Below are positions 6,535 to 13,296 of a DNA stretch of 22,536 nucleotides, in pieces. Position 1 is the first letter of the stretch. Each line of letters starts with the position of its first letter. This DNA comes from a virus. A program made the position numbers and the translations under genes. The stretch is from positions 1 to 22,536 of IMG/VR virus record IMGVR_UViG_3300035181_000472; one strand, 5' to 3'. The notes beneath the pieces were generated by a model. That model worked only from the letters and a program-made list of their open reading frames with translations, made no database searches and had not been told where the DNA came from.

Positions 6535-7881
6535 ATGAACAAGCTCAAGCGCATGTATGCCGAGATCGCCAAGGTCGAGGCGCAGGAAGATGGCACGCTG
6601 AGGGTCTATGGATGGGCCAGCAGCGGCGCCGTGGACAGCGATGGCGAGACCATCACGCCTGACGCCATGAAGGCCGCGCTGCCCGACTACATGAAGTTCG
6701 GCGCCGTGCGCGAGATGCACCAGCCCAAGGCGGCCGGCACCGCCATCGAGGCCGAGGTGCAGGATGACGGCCGCACCTGGTTCGGCGCGCATGTCGTCGA
6801 TCCCATCGCGGTAAAGAAGGTCGAGACGGGCGTCTACAAGGGCTTTAGCGTCGGCGGCAAGGTGACCGAGCGCGACAAGCTCGACAAGACGCTGATCAAG
6901 GCGATCAACCTCGTCGAGGTGTCGCTGGTGGATCGCCCGGCGAACCCGGAGGCGGTGTTCACCATGTATAAGGCGGAGCGCACGCCAGAAGACGACGTGG
7001 CCGAACTCGCCGAGCTGCTGGACGCCGGCACCGTGTCGCCGGCAGAGCTGCTGGAGATGGTCAAGGGGGCGCGCGAAGTCCCAATCGAACCGATCCCTGC
7101 GCCTGCTGCGGCCGGCGACCCGGCGACGGGTTCGGAGGCAAGCGCAGCCAGCGACGAAGCGGGCAAGGCCGCGAGCGCGGGCGATGAACTGACGAAAAGC
7201 ATGTACGACGTGTCCCAGTTCGCCCAGCTTCTACAGGGCCTGGCCGGCATATGCGGCAACGCCGGCTGGGAGGCACAGTACGAGGCCGACAGCAGCCCGA
7301 TCCCGGCCGCGATGCGCGACTGGCTCAAGTCCGGCGTCGGCATCTTCCAGGCGATGGCCGCAGAGGAGACGGCCGAGCTGGTCAACGCGCTGCAGGCCGC
7401 CGTCGTCGAGCCGGCCGCCGTCGAAGTCGTCGCCCTGGCCGACGCGGGCGGCGACATTGCCAAGGCCGGCGCGCGCTTCAGCGCCGCCACCAAGGCCGCG
7501 CTGGCGGGCGCTCACGAGGCCATGAAGACGGCCTGCGACTACATGGACAAGCTCGGCTACGCCGACGCCGACAAGGCCGAAGGCGGCGATGACCTCGCCA
7601 AGCTGACCGGCGAGATCGACCTGCTCAAGGCCGACATGGCCAAGGTCGTCAGCGAGCGTGACGAGTTGGCCAAGCGCGTCAAGGCGCTCGAAGCCCAGCC
7701 GGCACCCGGCAAGGCGCTGCTCAAGGCCATCAGCAAGGCTGACGACGTGGCCGCGCCCGCAGCCCCGCAATCGGCCGTGGAAGCGCTGCCCAAGGACGCC
7801 CCGGCCGAACAGCTCGTCAAGGCCCAGATCATCGACATCTACCGAACCTCCAGGCCGGTGCAGGGCAACGCCCAGCGCTGA
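6535..7881 (+). CDS. XkdF-like prohead protease with scaffold-like C-terminal region
   Basis: The protein has 448 residues from the ATG at 6535, which has AAGGA at 6524-6528 with 6 nt spacing; the adjacent ATG at 6532 is also possible. Residues 10-145 match the XkdF/S78-type phage serine protease: VYGWASSGAVDSDGETITPDA, then REMHQP with candidate catalytic His62, GFSVGG, and NLVEVSLVDRPANP with candidate Ser130. The remaining 300 residues are Ala-rich and helical, with a coiled-coil segment near IDLLKADMAKVVSERDELAK and the ending LVKAQIIDIYRTS. Placed directly before the major capsid gene, this is the usual protease-scaffold arrangement: the tail acts as internal scaffold and the protease removes it during maturation. 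Catalytic residue assignments are from motif position only. Confidence 0.88.
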   Translation: MNKLKRMYAEIAKVEAQEDGTLRVYGWASSGAVDSDGETITPDAMKAALPDYMKFGAVREMHQPKAAGTAIEAEVQDDGRTWFGAHVVDPIAVKKVETGVYKGFSVGGKVTERDKLDKTLIKAINLVEVSLVDRPANPEAVFTMYKAERTPEDDVAELAELLDAGTVSPAELLEMVKGAREVPIEPIPAPAAAGDPATGSEASAASDEAGKAASAGDELTKSMYDVSQFAQLLQGLAGICGNAGWEAQYEADSSPIPAAMRDWLKSGVGIFQAMAAEETAELVNALQAAVVEPAAVEVVALADAGGDIAKAGARFSAATKAALAGAHEAMKTACDYMDKLGYADADKAEGGDDLAKLTGEIDLLKADMAKVVSERDELAKRVKALEAQPAPGKALLKAISKADDVAAPAAPQSAVEALPKDAPAEQLVKAQIIDIYRTSRPVQGNAQR

Positions 7882-7928
7882 TAGATCAACCCATCAACCC
7901 CTCTTCTTCAACCCCTAACCCAGAGGCC

Positions 7929-7969
7929 CGCCGCGTGCGGTCCTCGTCGTTTCCGAAACCCACGCGGCG
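7929..7969 (+). other. Intergenic hairpin before the major capsid gene
   Basis: CGCCGCGTG (7929-7937) pairs perfectly with CACGCGGCG (7961-7969), a 9 bp stem with a 23 nt loop. No U-tract follows, so it is unlikely to be a strong intrinsic terminator. It lies in the 117 nt gap before the capsid gene and could be an RNA-processing or stability element. Nothing else is visible in that gap except the capsid ribosome-binding site GGAGAG at 7988-7993. Confidence 0.5.
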
Positions 7970-7998
7970 CGGTCAAGCGCCCGCACCGGAGAGACCAC

Positions 7999-9477
7999 AT
8001 GAACCCGACCAATGAAACCCTCGACCTGATCAAGTCGGCCTACGGCAGTGACTCGCTGGCCAAGACGCTCACCACGTCCTCGAACATCGTCAACTTCGAC
8101 CTGCAAGCCCCGGCGAAGAACCTCTACCCGGTCATCACGCCGCTGCGCAACCGGCTGCCGCGCGTGAAGGGCAACGGCGGCATCAGCACCAACTGGAAGG
8201 CCATCACCGGCATCACCGGATCAGGCGTGAAGTCGATGCCCTGGACCCCGGAAGGCCAGCGCTCGGCCCGCCAGAACTACAGCGCTGTGGACAAGTTCGC
8301 GGCCTACCGCACCGTTGGCGAAGAAGACACGGTGACCGAAGAGGCGATCAACGCCGCGCAGGGATTTGAGGATCTGGCCTCGACGATGGCGATGCGCCTC
8401 CTGCAAGGCACCATGATCAAGGAAGAGTTCGCCCTGATGGGCGGCAACGCCTCGATCTCGCTGGGAACCCCGGTGACGCCTACCCTCTCGGCGGCCGGCT
8501 CGGGCGCGACGCTGCCGGCGGCGACCTACTCGGTCATCGTCGTGGCGCTGACCTTCGAGGGCGCGAACGCGGCCAGCCTGTCGGGCGGCGTCGTGCAGGC
8601 TCAGGCCATCACGGGCGCTGACGGCAAGAGCTACACCCTGAACGGTGGCAGCTCGCAGAAGTCGGCCGCCGGCTCGACGGCGGTCACGCTTGGACAGACC
8701 CTGAGCTGCAGCACGACCGCCATCAACGGCGCGGTGGCTTACGCTTGGTATGTCGGCCTCGCTGGCTCGGAAAAGCTGGAGGCGATCACCTACATCAACA
8801 GCGCGACCTTCTCGGCGCCCCTCGCGGGCACGGGTCAGGCCGCGTCGGCGGTGACGACTGACGCCTCGAAGAACGCCTCCTACGCGTTCGACGGCATCCT
8901 GACCACCGCACTGGTGCCCGGCAGCGGCGCCTACGTCAAGTCGCTGGCCACGGGCACGCCCGGCACCGGCACGACGCTGACGGCCGGCGGTCGCGGTAAC
9001 GTGGTCGAGATCGACGCGATGCTTCAGCAGATGTGGGACGGCTACCGCCTGAGCCCCACCGTGATCTGGGTGAACAGCCAGGAGCTTAAGAACATCACCA
9101 GCAAGGTGCTGTCCAACGCCACCGGCCCGCTTCTGCGCTACGAGCAGGCCGCCGGCAACCCCTACGGCATCGTCGCCAACGGCGTCGTCGAGGCCTACTA
9201 CAACCCGTGGGCCATGAACGGCGGCATCAAGGTGCCGATCCTGCTGCACCCGAACCTGCCGGCCGGAACCATCGTGGCCTGGTGCGAGAACCTGCCGCAG
9301 CAATACCAGTCGAGCAACGTGCCCAACGTCGCCGAGGTGCATGTGCGCAAGGACTACATGCAAACCTTCTGGCCGCAGATCACCCGCTCGCGCGATGTCG
9401 GCGTGTACGCCGAAGAGACGCTGGCCGTGTACGCCCCGTTCGCTACGGCTGTGATCACCAACATCGCCAACGGCTGA
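7999..9477 (+). CDS. Major capsid protein (HK97 fold) with inserted beta-rich domain
   Basis: The protein has 492 residues; the start ATG has GGAGAG 5 nt upstream. The N-terminal part (NFDLQAPAKNLYPVITPLRNRLPRV, then the WKAITGI strand and AAYRTVGEEDTVTEEAI) and the C-terminal part (ATGPLLRYEQ, VEAYYNPWAMNG, HPNLPAGTIVAWCENLP, and the late TFWPQITRSRDVGVYAEETLAVYAP) read as a phage HK97-type coat protein, and the position after the protease is decisive. Between about 157 and 290 lies a Thr/Ser/Gly/Ala-rich segment (starting TPVTPTLSAAGSG, with ATYSVIVVALTFEGANAAS) that resembles an Ig- or fibronectin-like beta-sandwich, placed inside the coat protein. It would be expected on the capsid surface. 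The protein is longer than a minimal HK97 coat protein because of this insertion. Confidence 0.92.
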   Translation: MNPTNETLDLIKSAYGSDSLAKTLTTSSNIVNFDLQAPAKNLYPVITPLRNRLPRVKGNGGISTNWKAITGITGSGVKSMPWTPEGQRSARQNYSAVDKFAAYRTVGEEDTVTEEAINAAQGFEDLASTMAMRLLQGTMIKEEFALMGGNASISLGTPVTPTLSAAGSGATLPAATYSVIVVALTFEGANAASLSGGVVQAQAITGADGKSYTLNGGSSQKSAAGSTAVTLGQTLSCSTTAINGAVAYAWYVGLAGSEKLEAITYINSATFSAPLAGTGQAASAVTTDASKNASYAFDGILTTALVPGSGAYVKSLATGTPGTGTTLTAGGRGNVVEIDAMLQQMWDGYRLSPTVIWVNSQELKNITSKVLSNATGPLLRYEQAAGNPYGIVANGVVEAYYNPWAMNGGIKVPILLHPNLPAGTIVAWCENLPQQYQSSNVPNVAEVHVRKDYMQTFWPQITRSRDVGVYAEETLAVYAPFATAVITNIANG

Positions 9478-9483
9478 TGACAC

Positions 9484-9507
9484 GGGCACCGGCTTCGGCC
9501 GGTGCCC
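9484..9507 (+). other. Perfect 10 bp hairpin with UUCG loop after the capsid gene
   Basis: GGGCACCGGC (9484-9493), loop TTCG (9494-9497) and GCCGGTGCCC (9498-9507) form a perfect stem closed by the very stable C(UUCG)G tetraloop. It starts 6 nt after the capsid stop codon. No U-tract follows. It may protect the capsid message from 3' exonucleases or reduce downstream transcription; function is inferred from structure. Confidence 0.8.
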
Positions 9508-9536
9508 AACCTTCCACACCACCAGGAGAACCCAAC

Positions 9537-9710
9537 ATGGCAAAGCTCAAAGCGCCCGAGAACTGCGGCGGCTGTTCCTTCGACGGCACCGAATACGAGG
9601 TTGATGAAAAGACCGGCACCGTCGAGGTGCCCGAAGCGGCCGTCGCGTCGCTGCTCGATCACGGATTCACCATCGTGCCGACCCGGCCCGCCAAGGCGCC
9701 CGCCGCCTGA
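9537..9710 (+). CDS. Small phage protein following the major capsid gene, function unknown
   Basis: The protein has 57 residues: it begins MAKLKAPENCGGCSFDGTEY and contains VPEAAVASLLDHGFTIVP. The ATG has a good AGGAG at 9524-9528, 8 nt upstream. Small acidic proteins of this kind often sit directly after capsid genes in betaproteobacterial phages. Two close cysteines (CGGC) suggest possible metal binding, but only two are present. A capsid-associated or head-completion role is possible from position only. Confidence 0.8.
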   Translation: MAKLKAPENCGGCSFDGTEYEVDEKTGTVEVPEAAVASLLDHGFTIVPTRPAKAPAA

Positions 9711-9719
9711 GGACGAGTC

Positions 9720-10274
9720 ATGGCCGACCTCACGACGCTGGCGAACGCAAAGCAGTGGATCAACGAGTCCACCAGCACCAATGACGCGATCATCACCCGC
9801 CTGATCTCGGCCGCCTCCGACTACATCCAGACCTGGCTGAACCGAACCTTTGCGATCACGGCCTACACCGAGAGCCGCAACGGATATGGCACCGACGGCA
9901 TCGCAGTCAAGAACTACCCGATCACTTCCGTTACCAGCGTGACGGTGGACGGCATCACGATCCCTGCATGCGTCGGACAGACCGACAACGGCTATGTGGT
10001 AGACGAGCCCGGCACCATGATCTACCTGCGCGGCTACCGGTTCACCAGGGGCCGCATGAACGTCAAGCTGGTGTACAGCGCAGGCTTCGCGGCCGTGCCG
10101 AACGAGATCGAGCAGGCATGCATCGAGCTGGTGGGCCGGCGCATGAAGGAACGCGAACGCATCGGCGTGGTCAGCAAGGGCATGGCCGGCGAGTCGATCA
10201 CCTTCAGCCAGAAGGACTTCAGCGACGCGATCCAGACGGCGCTGACCAACTACAAGAAGGTGGTGCTGCTGTGA
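9720..10274 (+). CDS. Head-tail connector (gp6-like adaptor)
   Basis: The protein has 184 residues with the gp6/gp15-type adaptor pattern. An N-terminal helical part (LANAKQWIN, DAIITRLISAASDYIQTWLNRTF) is followed by a beta-rich middle (GIAVKNYPITSVTSVTVDG, then NVKLVYSAGF) and a C-terminal helix (PNEIEQACIELVGRRMKERER). The family forms a ring below the portal. The ATG follows GGACGAG closely after the preceding stop, and the 3' end overlaps the next gene as GTGA, so translation is coupled. Length and order fit the family well. Confidence 0.9.
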   Translation: MADLTTLANAKQWINESTSTNDAIITRLISAASDYIQTWLNRTFAITAYTESRNGYGTDGIAVKNYPITSVTSVTVDGITIPACVGQTDNGYVVDEPGTMIYLRGYRFTRGRMNVKLVYSAGFAAVPNEIEQACIELVGRRMKERERIGVVSKGMAGESITFSQKDFSDAIQTALTNYKKVVLL

Positions 10275-10762
10275 TCGTCGGCACCGTCAGCGGCGTCGCG
10301 CAGACGCAGGACGACATCGAGCAGAAGGGCGCGGCCATCATCGGCAGCGTCAAGCAGACCATCACCCGGCTGTCGATGCAGCTCGCGTCCCGCGTCAAGG
10401 AGCAGAAGCTCAGCGGCCAAGTGCTGAATGTCCGCACCGGTCGCCTGCGCCGCTCGATCACCTTCAGCGTGAACGAGCAGGATGGCGCGGTAGTCGGCCT
10501 GGTCGGCACCAATGTCGAGTACGCCCGCCCCCTTGAATTCGGCGGCACGATGGATGAGCGCGTGCGCGAGCACATGCGAACCATCAAGCAGGCCTGGGGC
10601 AAGGCGCTGAAGAACCCGAAGGCCGTGCAGGTTCGCGCGCACACGCGGCACGTCGTGCTGCCCGAGCGATCCTTCCTGCGCAGCGCCCTGGGCGAGATGC
10701 AGGCGACGATCCAGTCCGAGATCGGCAAAGCGGTGGAGGCCGGCTGTGGCGCTCGTTCGTGA
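10271..10762 (+). CDS. HK97 gp10-like neck / minor tail protein
   Basis: The protein has 163 residues from the GTG at 10271, which overlaps the previous stop as GTGA. The family signature is clear: NVRTGRLRRSITFSV, GTNVEYARPLEFGGT, and the ending LPERSFLRSALGEM. HK97 gp10-type proteins act at head-tail joining (neck or tail completion). The frame is open upstream of the GTG, but the upstream part is the shadow of the connector gene. The end overlaps the start of the next gene by 17 nt, with that gene's ribosome-binding site inside this coding sequence. Confidence 0.9.
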   Translation: MIVGTVSGVAQTQDDIEQKGAAIIGSVKQTITRLSMQLASRVKEQKLSGQVLNVRTGRLRRSITFSVNEQDGAVVGLVGTNVEYARPLEFGGTMDERVREHMRTIKQAWGKALKNPKAVQVRAHTRHVVLPERSFLRSALGEMQATIQSEIGKAVEAGCGARS

Positions 10763-11174
10763 AACCATCTTTGCGGCGCTGTTTTCCAAGCTCCAGACCG
10801 TGCCGGGGCTGGTGACCGTCTCGCGCCGGCTGCTGCACGTTAACGACGTGCCCGCCTCTGCGCAGCCCGCGCTGTTCCTCGCGCAGACATCCCAGCGCGC
10901 CGACTACGCCACAGGCCGCACGGTCATGTGGCACCTGAGCGCGGCGGTCTACCTCTACGTCAAAGACCCGCCCGGCGCCGTGCCTGGGAAGACCTTCAAC
11001 GCACTGCTCGACGGCATCGCCAACGCCCTCGCGCCCGACAACGCGATGACCAACGCCTGCACCCTGGGCGGCCTCGCGCACTGGGTGCGCATCGGCGACA
11101 TCGAGACCGACGAAGGCACGCTCGGCGAGCAGGCCATCGCCCGAATCCCCGTGGAGATGTTCGTCGTGGGCTGA
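10746..11174 (+). CDS. Tail terminator / tail completion protein
   Basis: The protein has 142 residues from the GTG at 10746, with GGAGG at 10735-10739, 6 nt upstream, which supports this start. Sequence features are VRETIFAALFSKLQTVPGLV at the N-terminus, ATGRTVMWHLSAAVYLYV in the middle, and IETDEGTLGEQAIARIPVEMFV at the end, a pattern seen in tail-terminator proteins of the lambda gpU type in siphoviruses. Position between gp10-like and tail-tube genes is the expected one. It would cap the tail tube at its final length and dock it to the neck. Confidence 0.75.
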   Translation: MALVRETIFAALFSKLQTVPGLVTVSRRLLHVNDVPASAQPALFLAQTSQRADYATGRTVMWHLSAAVYLYVKDPPGAVPGKTFNALLDGIANALAPDNAMTNACTLGGLAHWVRIGDIETDEGTLGEQAIARIPVEMFVVG

Positions 11175-11210
11175 CCCGCGCCGCATCGCCGATCAGCAAC
11201 CCCAACCCGT

Positions 11211-11250
11211 CCAGCCCGCCCGGAGCGATCCCGGCTGGCTTTCTAGTTTC
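11211..11250 (+). other. Hairpin before the tail-tube gene
   Basis: CCAGCC (11211-11216) pairs with GGCTGG (11233-11238) and is followed by CTTTCTAGTTTC. The 16 nt loop and short stem make it weak as a terminator. The 94 nt gap otherwise holds only the tail-tube ribosome-binding site GGAGG at 11259-11263. Confidence 0.3.
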
Positions 11251-11268
11251 CGCTCACTGGAGGCCATC

Positions 11269-12483
11269 ATGCCCAATCCCGCAGCCGGTCTATTCAAGCA
11301 GCTTGCCTACAAGGCAGAAGCCACTTTCGGCACCATCCCCGCAGCAGCCGGCGCGCAGTTCCTGCGCCGCACCAGCTCGACCATCGACCTGAACAAGGAC
11401 ACCTACGAGTCCAACGAGCTGCGCCCGGACTTCCAGCGCGCCGACTTCCGTCACGGCGTGCGCCGGGTGGCGGGTCAGATTCAAGGCGAGCTGAGCCCCA
11501 AGACCTACAGCGACTTCTTCGCCGCAGCGCTCAAGCGCGCCTTCGCGGCTGTGACCGCCATCACGGGCGCCAGCATCACCATCGCGGGCTCCGGCCCCAC
11601 CTACACCGTGACCCGCGCGGCCGGCTCGTTCCTGACGGACGGATTCAAGATCGGCGACGTGATCCGGCTGTCGGTCGGCACCTTCAACGTCGCCAACGCG
11701 AACCGCAACCTGTTCATCGTCGGCCTGACCGCCACCGTCGCCACGGTGCTGCCGTTCAATGCCGGGGCGATGGTGGCCGAGGGTCCGATTGCGACCAGCA
11801 CCGTGACCGTCATCGGCAAAAAGACCTTCGTGCCCACCAGCGGCCACACCGACTCGTCTTTCAGCTTCGAGCACTTCTACAGCGACCTCACGCAGTCCGA
11901 AGTGTTCAGCGGCTGCAAGATCGACAAGATGTCGCTGTCGCTGCCGCCCTCCGGCCTTGCGACGGTCAACATGGATGTGATCGGGCAGAACGTCACCACC
12001 GCCTCAGCGCGCTACTTCACCTCGCCGACGGCCGTGACGACCTACGCCGCGCTGGCCGCCGTCAACGGCGTTATCCAGGTCGGCGGCGCGACCGTTGCGA
12101 ACCTGACCGGCCTGACGATGGAGATCGACCCGACCTTTGCGGGCGACCCCGTGGTCGGCTCGAACCAAGTTCCGTTCCTGTTCCCTGGCCGCGTGCTGGT
12201 GACGGGGCAGGCGACCGCCTACTTCGACAGCACCACGATGCGCGACATCTTCCTGAACGAGACCGAGACCAGCCTGATCGCCGCGTTCACCACCGACAAC
12301 ACCAACACGGCGGACTTCATCTCGCTTGCCCTGCCGCGCGTGAAGTTCGGCGGCGCGGCCAAGAACGACGGAGACGGCGGCCTCGTGCAGACGATCCCGT
12401 TCACCGCGCTCTTCAACTCGGCCGGCGGCGCTGGCATTTCGACCGAGCAGACCACGATCTCGGTGCAGGACTCTCAGGCCTGA
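11269..12483 (+). CDS. Major tail tube protein
   Basis: The protein has 404 residues; the ATG has GGAGG 5 nt upstream. The N-terminal 95 residues (QLAYKAEATFGT, DTYESNELRPDFQRADFRHG, RVAGQIQGELSPKTYSDFFAAAL) and later parts (KIDKMSLSLPPSGLATVNMD, DPTFAGDPVVGSNQVPFLFP, ETSLIAAFTTDNT, and the end TIPFTALFN) are typical of siphovirus tail-tube proteins of the longer type. Residues about 103-180 form an added beta-rich segment (TYTVTRAAGSFLTDGFKIGDV) that resembles a segment of the protein encoded at 19488. The gene follows the tail terminator and precedes the chaperones, the usual order. It polymerises as rings around the tape measure. Confidence 0.92.
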   Translation: MPNPAAGLFKQLAYKAEATFGTIPAAAGAQFLRRTSSTIDLNKDTYESNELRPDFQRADFRHGVRRVAGQIQGELSPKTYSDFFAAALKRAFAAVTAITGASITIAGSGPTYTVTRAAGSFLTDGFKIGDVIRLSVGTFNVANANRNLFIVGLTATVATVLPFNAGAMVAEGPIATSTVTVIGKKTFVPTSGHTDSSFSFEHFYSDLTQSEVFSGCKIDKMSLSLPPSGLATVNMDVIGQNVTTASARYFTSPTAVTTYAALAAVNGVIQVGGATVANLTGLTMEIDPTFAGDPVVGSNQVPFLFPGRVLVTGQATAYFDSTTMRDIFLNETETSLIAAFTTDNTNTADFISLALPRVKFGGAAKNDGDGGLVQTIPFTALFNSAGGAGISTEQTTISVQDSQA

Positions 12484-12495
12484 AGGCACGCCCGC

Positions 12496-12514
12496 GCCGC
12501 AGGGGCGCTGCGGC
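12496..12514 (+). other. Hairpin after the tail-tube gene
   Basis: GCCGCAG (12496-12502) pairs with CTGCGGC (12508-12514) around the 5 nt loop GGGCG. No U-tract follows. It lies in the 58 nt gap between tail tube and chaperone and could lower chaperone expression relative to the abundant tube protein. Confidence 0.5.
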
Positions 12515-12541
12515 ACCACCCAACACAACCGAGACCTCCAC

Positions 12542-12961
12542 ATGGACAAGACCCAAGACTTCGACCTGGCCGCCTTCGAGGACACCGGCAGCGCAGACGT
12601 GACCGTCAAAGACCCGATGACCGGTGAATCCACCGCCGTCGTCGTCACTCTCGCCGGCCCCGAGCACCCGGCCCGCAAGCGCCTGCTGATGAACAAGCAG
12701 CGCCGCATGCGCGCGCAGTTGCAGAAGACCGGCAAGCTCGTATTCCAAGACCCCGAGGAAGACGAGGCCGAGGAATCCGAGATGCTCGTGGCCTGCACGT
12801 TGGGTTGGCAGAACGTCTGCATCGGCGGCGTCGCCGTGGAGTTCAGCTCCGATGCCGCCTCGAAGCTGTACGCCGACCCGAAGCGTCGCTGGCTGCGTGA
12901 CCAGCTCAAGGCTGCGCTCGACGAGCGAGAAAATTTCATTCGGCGCTCCGCAGGAAGCTGA
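12542..12961 (+). CDS. Tail assembly chaperone (G-like, zero-frame product)
   Basis: The protein has 139 residues, MDKTQDFDLAAFEDTGSADV at the start. It lies between tail tube and tape measure, where phages of this type encode two overlapping chaperones (lambda G and GT). Composition is acidic in the first part, with PEEDEAEESEMLVACTLGW in the middle and a helical end (LRDQLKAALDEREN). The zero frame stops at 12959-12961. The segment near the end contains the slippery heptamer at 12931-12937. The chaperone binds the tape measure and recruits tube subunits; it is not expected in the virion. No strong ribosome-binding site precedes the ATG (GAG at 12531-12533), consistent with modest expression. 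Confidence 0.88.
   Translation: MDKTQDFDLAAFEDTGSADVTVKDPMTGESTAVVVTLAGPEHPARKRLLMNKQRRMRAQLQKTGKLVFQDPEEDEAEESEMLVACTLGWQNVCIGGVAVEFSSDAASKLYADPKRRWLRDQLKAALDERENFIRRSAGS
12931..12937 (+). promoter_or_regulatory. Programmed -1 ribosomal frameshift site A-AAT-TTC
   Basis: In the zero frame the codons are GAA AAT TTC ATT. The heptamer A AAT TTC fits the X XXY YYZ rule exactly, so both tRNAs can re-pair after moving back one base (AAA, TTT). After the shift the ribosome reads HSALRRKLIDAAEREAKL and passes the zero-frame stop at 12959-12961. Its location in the tail-chaperone gene is the conserved place for such sites in tailed phages. Confidence 0.85.
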
Positions 12962-13296
12962 TCGACGCTGCGGAGCGTGAGGCCAAGCTGTCGGCCCGCC
13001 ATGGTGACGGCGCAGCGCTGCGGGTTCACCTTCAGCGCCTGTACGCCAACACCGGGCGCGTCGACGAGCTGCTGGAGGAAGAGACCCTTCCGGCCTGCGT
13101 CTCCGAGCTGTGGGACACCTTCATTGCGCTCTCCAGAACCCGCCCGGCAGGGCTGGGCCTCAGTCCGCTTACGTTCACGGAAGTGCATGCGTGGTGCGCC
13201 CTGCACCAGGCCCGATTGAACGCGTGGGAGCTTGACGTGCTGATGGCGATGGACGCTGCGGCGCTTCGAGAGGCGGCAACAGGGGACAAGCGATGA
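12937..13296 (+). CDS. Frameshift extension of the tail chaperone (GT-like T segment)
   Basis: This -1 frame is open to the TGA at 13294-13296 and encodes about 119 residues; no ATG or GTG start lies near its beginning (the first GTG is deep inside, near 13182). Translated from the slippery site it reads HSALRRKLIDAAEREAKL, then LQRLYANTGRVDELLEEETL, ELWDTFIALS, LTFTEVHAWCALHQARLNAW and the end ALREAATGDKR, which is a coherent helical protein. It is therefore made only as a fusion with the 12542 product, total about 251 residues. In lambda the analogous T part binds tail-tube subunits while the G part binds the tape measure. The stop overlaps the tape-measure start as ATGA. Confidence 0.85.
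   Translation, partial: HSALRRKLIDAAEREAKLSARHGDGAALRVHLQRLYANTGRVDELLEEETLPACVSELWDTFIALSRTRPAGLGLSPLTFTEVHAWCALHQARLNAWELDVLMAMDAAALREAATGDKR

Noticed and set aside
7929-7969. Intrinsic terminator before the capsid gene
   Set aside because: The stem is good but the loop is long and no U-tract follows; kept only as a hairpin.
8221-9543. Minus-strand open frame of 440 codons opposite the capsid gene
   Set aside because: High-GC shadow with Arg/Val/His-rich composition and no ribosome-binding site; the capsid assignment in the plus frame is strong.
12977-13219. Open frame of 80 codons inside the chaperone extension
   Set aside because: It overlaps the coherent -1 extension in another frame and has an Arg/Pro/Ser/Cys-rich shadow composition.
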